The notes under the pieces were generated by a model, which ran no database searches, was not told the origin of the DNA, and saw only the letters and a list, made by a program, of their open reading frames with translations. DNA of 5,432 nt from Neisseriaceae bacterium (lineage in GTDB: Bacteria; Pseudomonadota; Gammaproteobacteria; Burkholderiales; Neisseriaceae): the NCBI GenBank assembly GCA_030151665.1, contig JASLDB010000167.1, positions 1-5,432 on the forward strand. Reading direction: 5' to 3'. Of the stretch, positions 4,679-5,432 are shown one piece after another. Both the position numbers and the translations under genes were made by a program. The number at the start of each line of letters is the position of its first letter. Position 1 is the stretch's first letter.

Positions 4679-5432
4679 GTGAGTTTTTACCAACGTCATT
4701 TTTTAAAATTAATCGACTTTTCTGGGCATGAAATTAAACAATTATTGGCTTTGGCTGCCAAGCTAAAGGCTGATAAGAAAGCCCGACAAGAAACCAAATA
4801 TTTATCAGACTTGAATATTGCATTAATTTTTGAGAAAACATCAACCCGAACCCGATGTGCTTTTGAGGTGGCCGCCCACGATCAAGGTGCTCATGTTACG
4901 TACTTAGGACCTTCTGGGAGTCAAATTGGTCACAAAGAAAGCATGAAAGACACTGCTCGAGTATTGGGCCGCATGTTTGATGGCATTGAATACCGCGGTT
5001 TTGGGCAAGATATTGTAGAAGAATTGGCTCAATATGCAGGTGTACCTGTTTTTAATGGTTTAACGGATGAGTTTCACCCCACGCAAATGTTGGCCGATGT
5101 ACTGACAATGATGGAGCACAGTGACAAGCCATTGAATGAGATTAGCTATGCGTATGTGGGTGATGCACGAAACAATATGGGCAATTCTTTGTTGGTTGTC
5201 GGTGCCTTGTTGGGCATGGAAGTTCGCATGGGGGCTCCGAAACACTTGTGGCCAGAAGAAGCTTGGGTTGCTCGTTGCCAAGCGATTGCCAAAGAAACAG
5301 GGGCGAGAATTATCTTGACTGAATCCCCTGAAGAAGCTGTCAACGGGGTGGATTTTATTCACACCGATGTATGGGTGTCCATGGGTGAACCTGATAGTGT
5401 TTGGGCTGAACGCATTGATTTATTGAAACCGT
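4679..5432 (+). CDS. argF: Ornithine carbamoyltransferase (3' end beyond the window)
   Basis: The first 251 residues of an enzyme normally about 330 long. It joins carbamoyl phosphate and ornithine to citrulline in arginine biosynthesis and is a cytosolic trimer. The carbamoyl-phosphate domain shows FEKTSTRTRCAFE (51-63) with the STRTR loop, LGPSGSQIGHKES (76-88), and HPTQ (133-136). The ornithine domain begins with DARNNMGNS (162-170) and contains DVWVSMGE (230-237), with the SMG loop that closes on ornithine. The HCLP segment would come after the cut. The start is a GTG: GTG codons stand in tandem at 4676 and 4679, and AAAGGAG ends 6 nt before the second, which also gives the family beginning MSFYQRHFLKLIDF. 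Anabolic ArgF and catabolic ArcB are hard to tell apart by sequence. No arcA or arcC is present here, so the anabolic role is preferred. Confidence 0.96.
   Translation, partial: MSFYQRHFLKLIDFSGHEIKQLLALAAKLKADKKARQETKYLSDLNIALIFEKTSTRTRCAFEVAAHDQGAHVTYLGPSGSQIGHKESMKDTARVLGRMFDGIEYRGFGQDIVEELAQYAGVPVFNGLTDEFHPTQMLADVLTMMEHSDKPLNEISYAYVGDARNNMGNSLLVVGALLGMEVRMGAPKHLWPEEAWVARCQAIAKETGARIILTESPEEAVNGVDFIHTDVWVSMGEPDSVWAERIDLLKP

Noticed and set aside
5060..5362. Open frames in other phases within argF, on both strands
   Set aside because: The conserved ArgF frame runs through the whole stretch with all family motifs.
1..5432. Neisserial DNA uptake sequence (GCCGTCTGAA) or Haemophilus-type uptake sequence
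   Set aside because: I looked for these to support a taxonomic call and saw none by eye; this neither proves nor excludes a family.
1..5432. CRISPR array, tRNA/rRNA, insertion sequence or phage attachment site
   Set aside because: No spaced repeats, cloverleaf, transposase or terminal repeats are visible; gene content is chromosomal housekeeping.

Overview
The window reads as an ordinary chromosomal stretch of an AT-rich proteobacterium. Protein resemblances (YhhW-like pirin, bacterial ferredoxin-NADP+ reductase, HpnC, ArgF) point to the Beta- or Gammaproteobacteria. The ArgF reads closest to betaproteobacterial/Neisseria-type enzymes from memory, but this is a weak lead and I saw no canonical neisserial uptake sequence. 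There are no RNA genes, mobile elements or CRISPR arrays. Genes are densely packed and all six reading frames called here are intact (argF runs off the right end).

Layout. Bases 1-51 hold a promoter-like element reading leftwards out of the window with the 19-bp spacer typical of MerR-family control. A pirin-like quercetin dioxygenase gene follows on the minus strand (52-771). A 250-bp divergent control region (772-1021) carries a perfect 14-bp inverted repeat and a near-consensus CRP-type site. It separates pirin from a plus-strand ferredoxin/flavodoxin-NADP+ reductase gene, fpr (1022-1804). The fpr gene converges on a minus-strand amidohydrolase-2 family gene (1801-2604), and the two stop codons share the palindrome TTAA. 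A second divergent AT-rich control region (2605-2879) holds several inverted repeats and a gntR promoter. It leads to a GntR/HutC-type regulator (2880-3587), which ends in a repeat cluster and a clear intrinsic terminator. Then come hpnC (3751-4566, squalene biosynthesis) with its own promoter, and argF (from 4679, arginine biosynthesis), truncated by the window edge.

How the genes fit together. The divergent gntR/amidohydrolase pair looks like a local regulator and its target. The amidohydrolase is odd: its fold signature is well kept, but the catalytic histidines of the family are replaced, so it may be a pseudoenzyme or have a changed activity. The other genes are housekeeping or stress functions (redox, squalene/hopanoid, arginine) without an evident common pathway. 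I find no convincing undescribed multi-gene system. The most interesting items are the histidine-less amidohydrolase, the MerR-type promoter at the left edge, and the well-formed CRP-like and palindromic sites in the two divergent regions.
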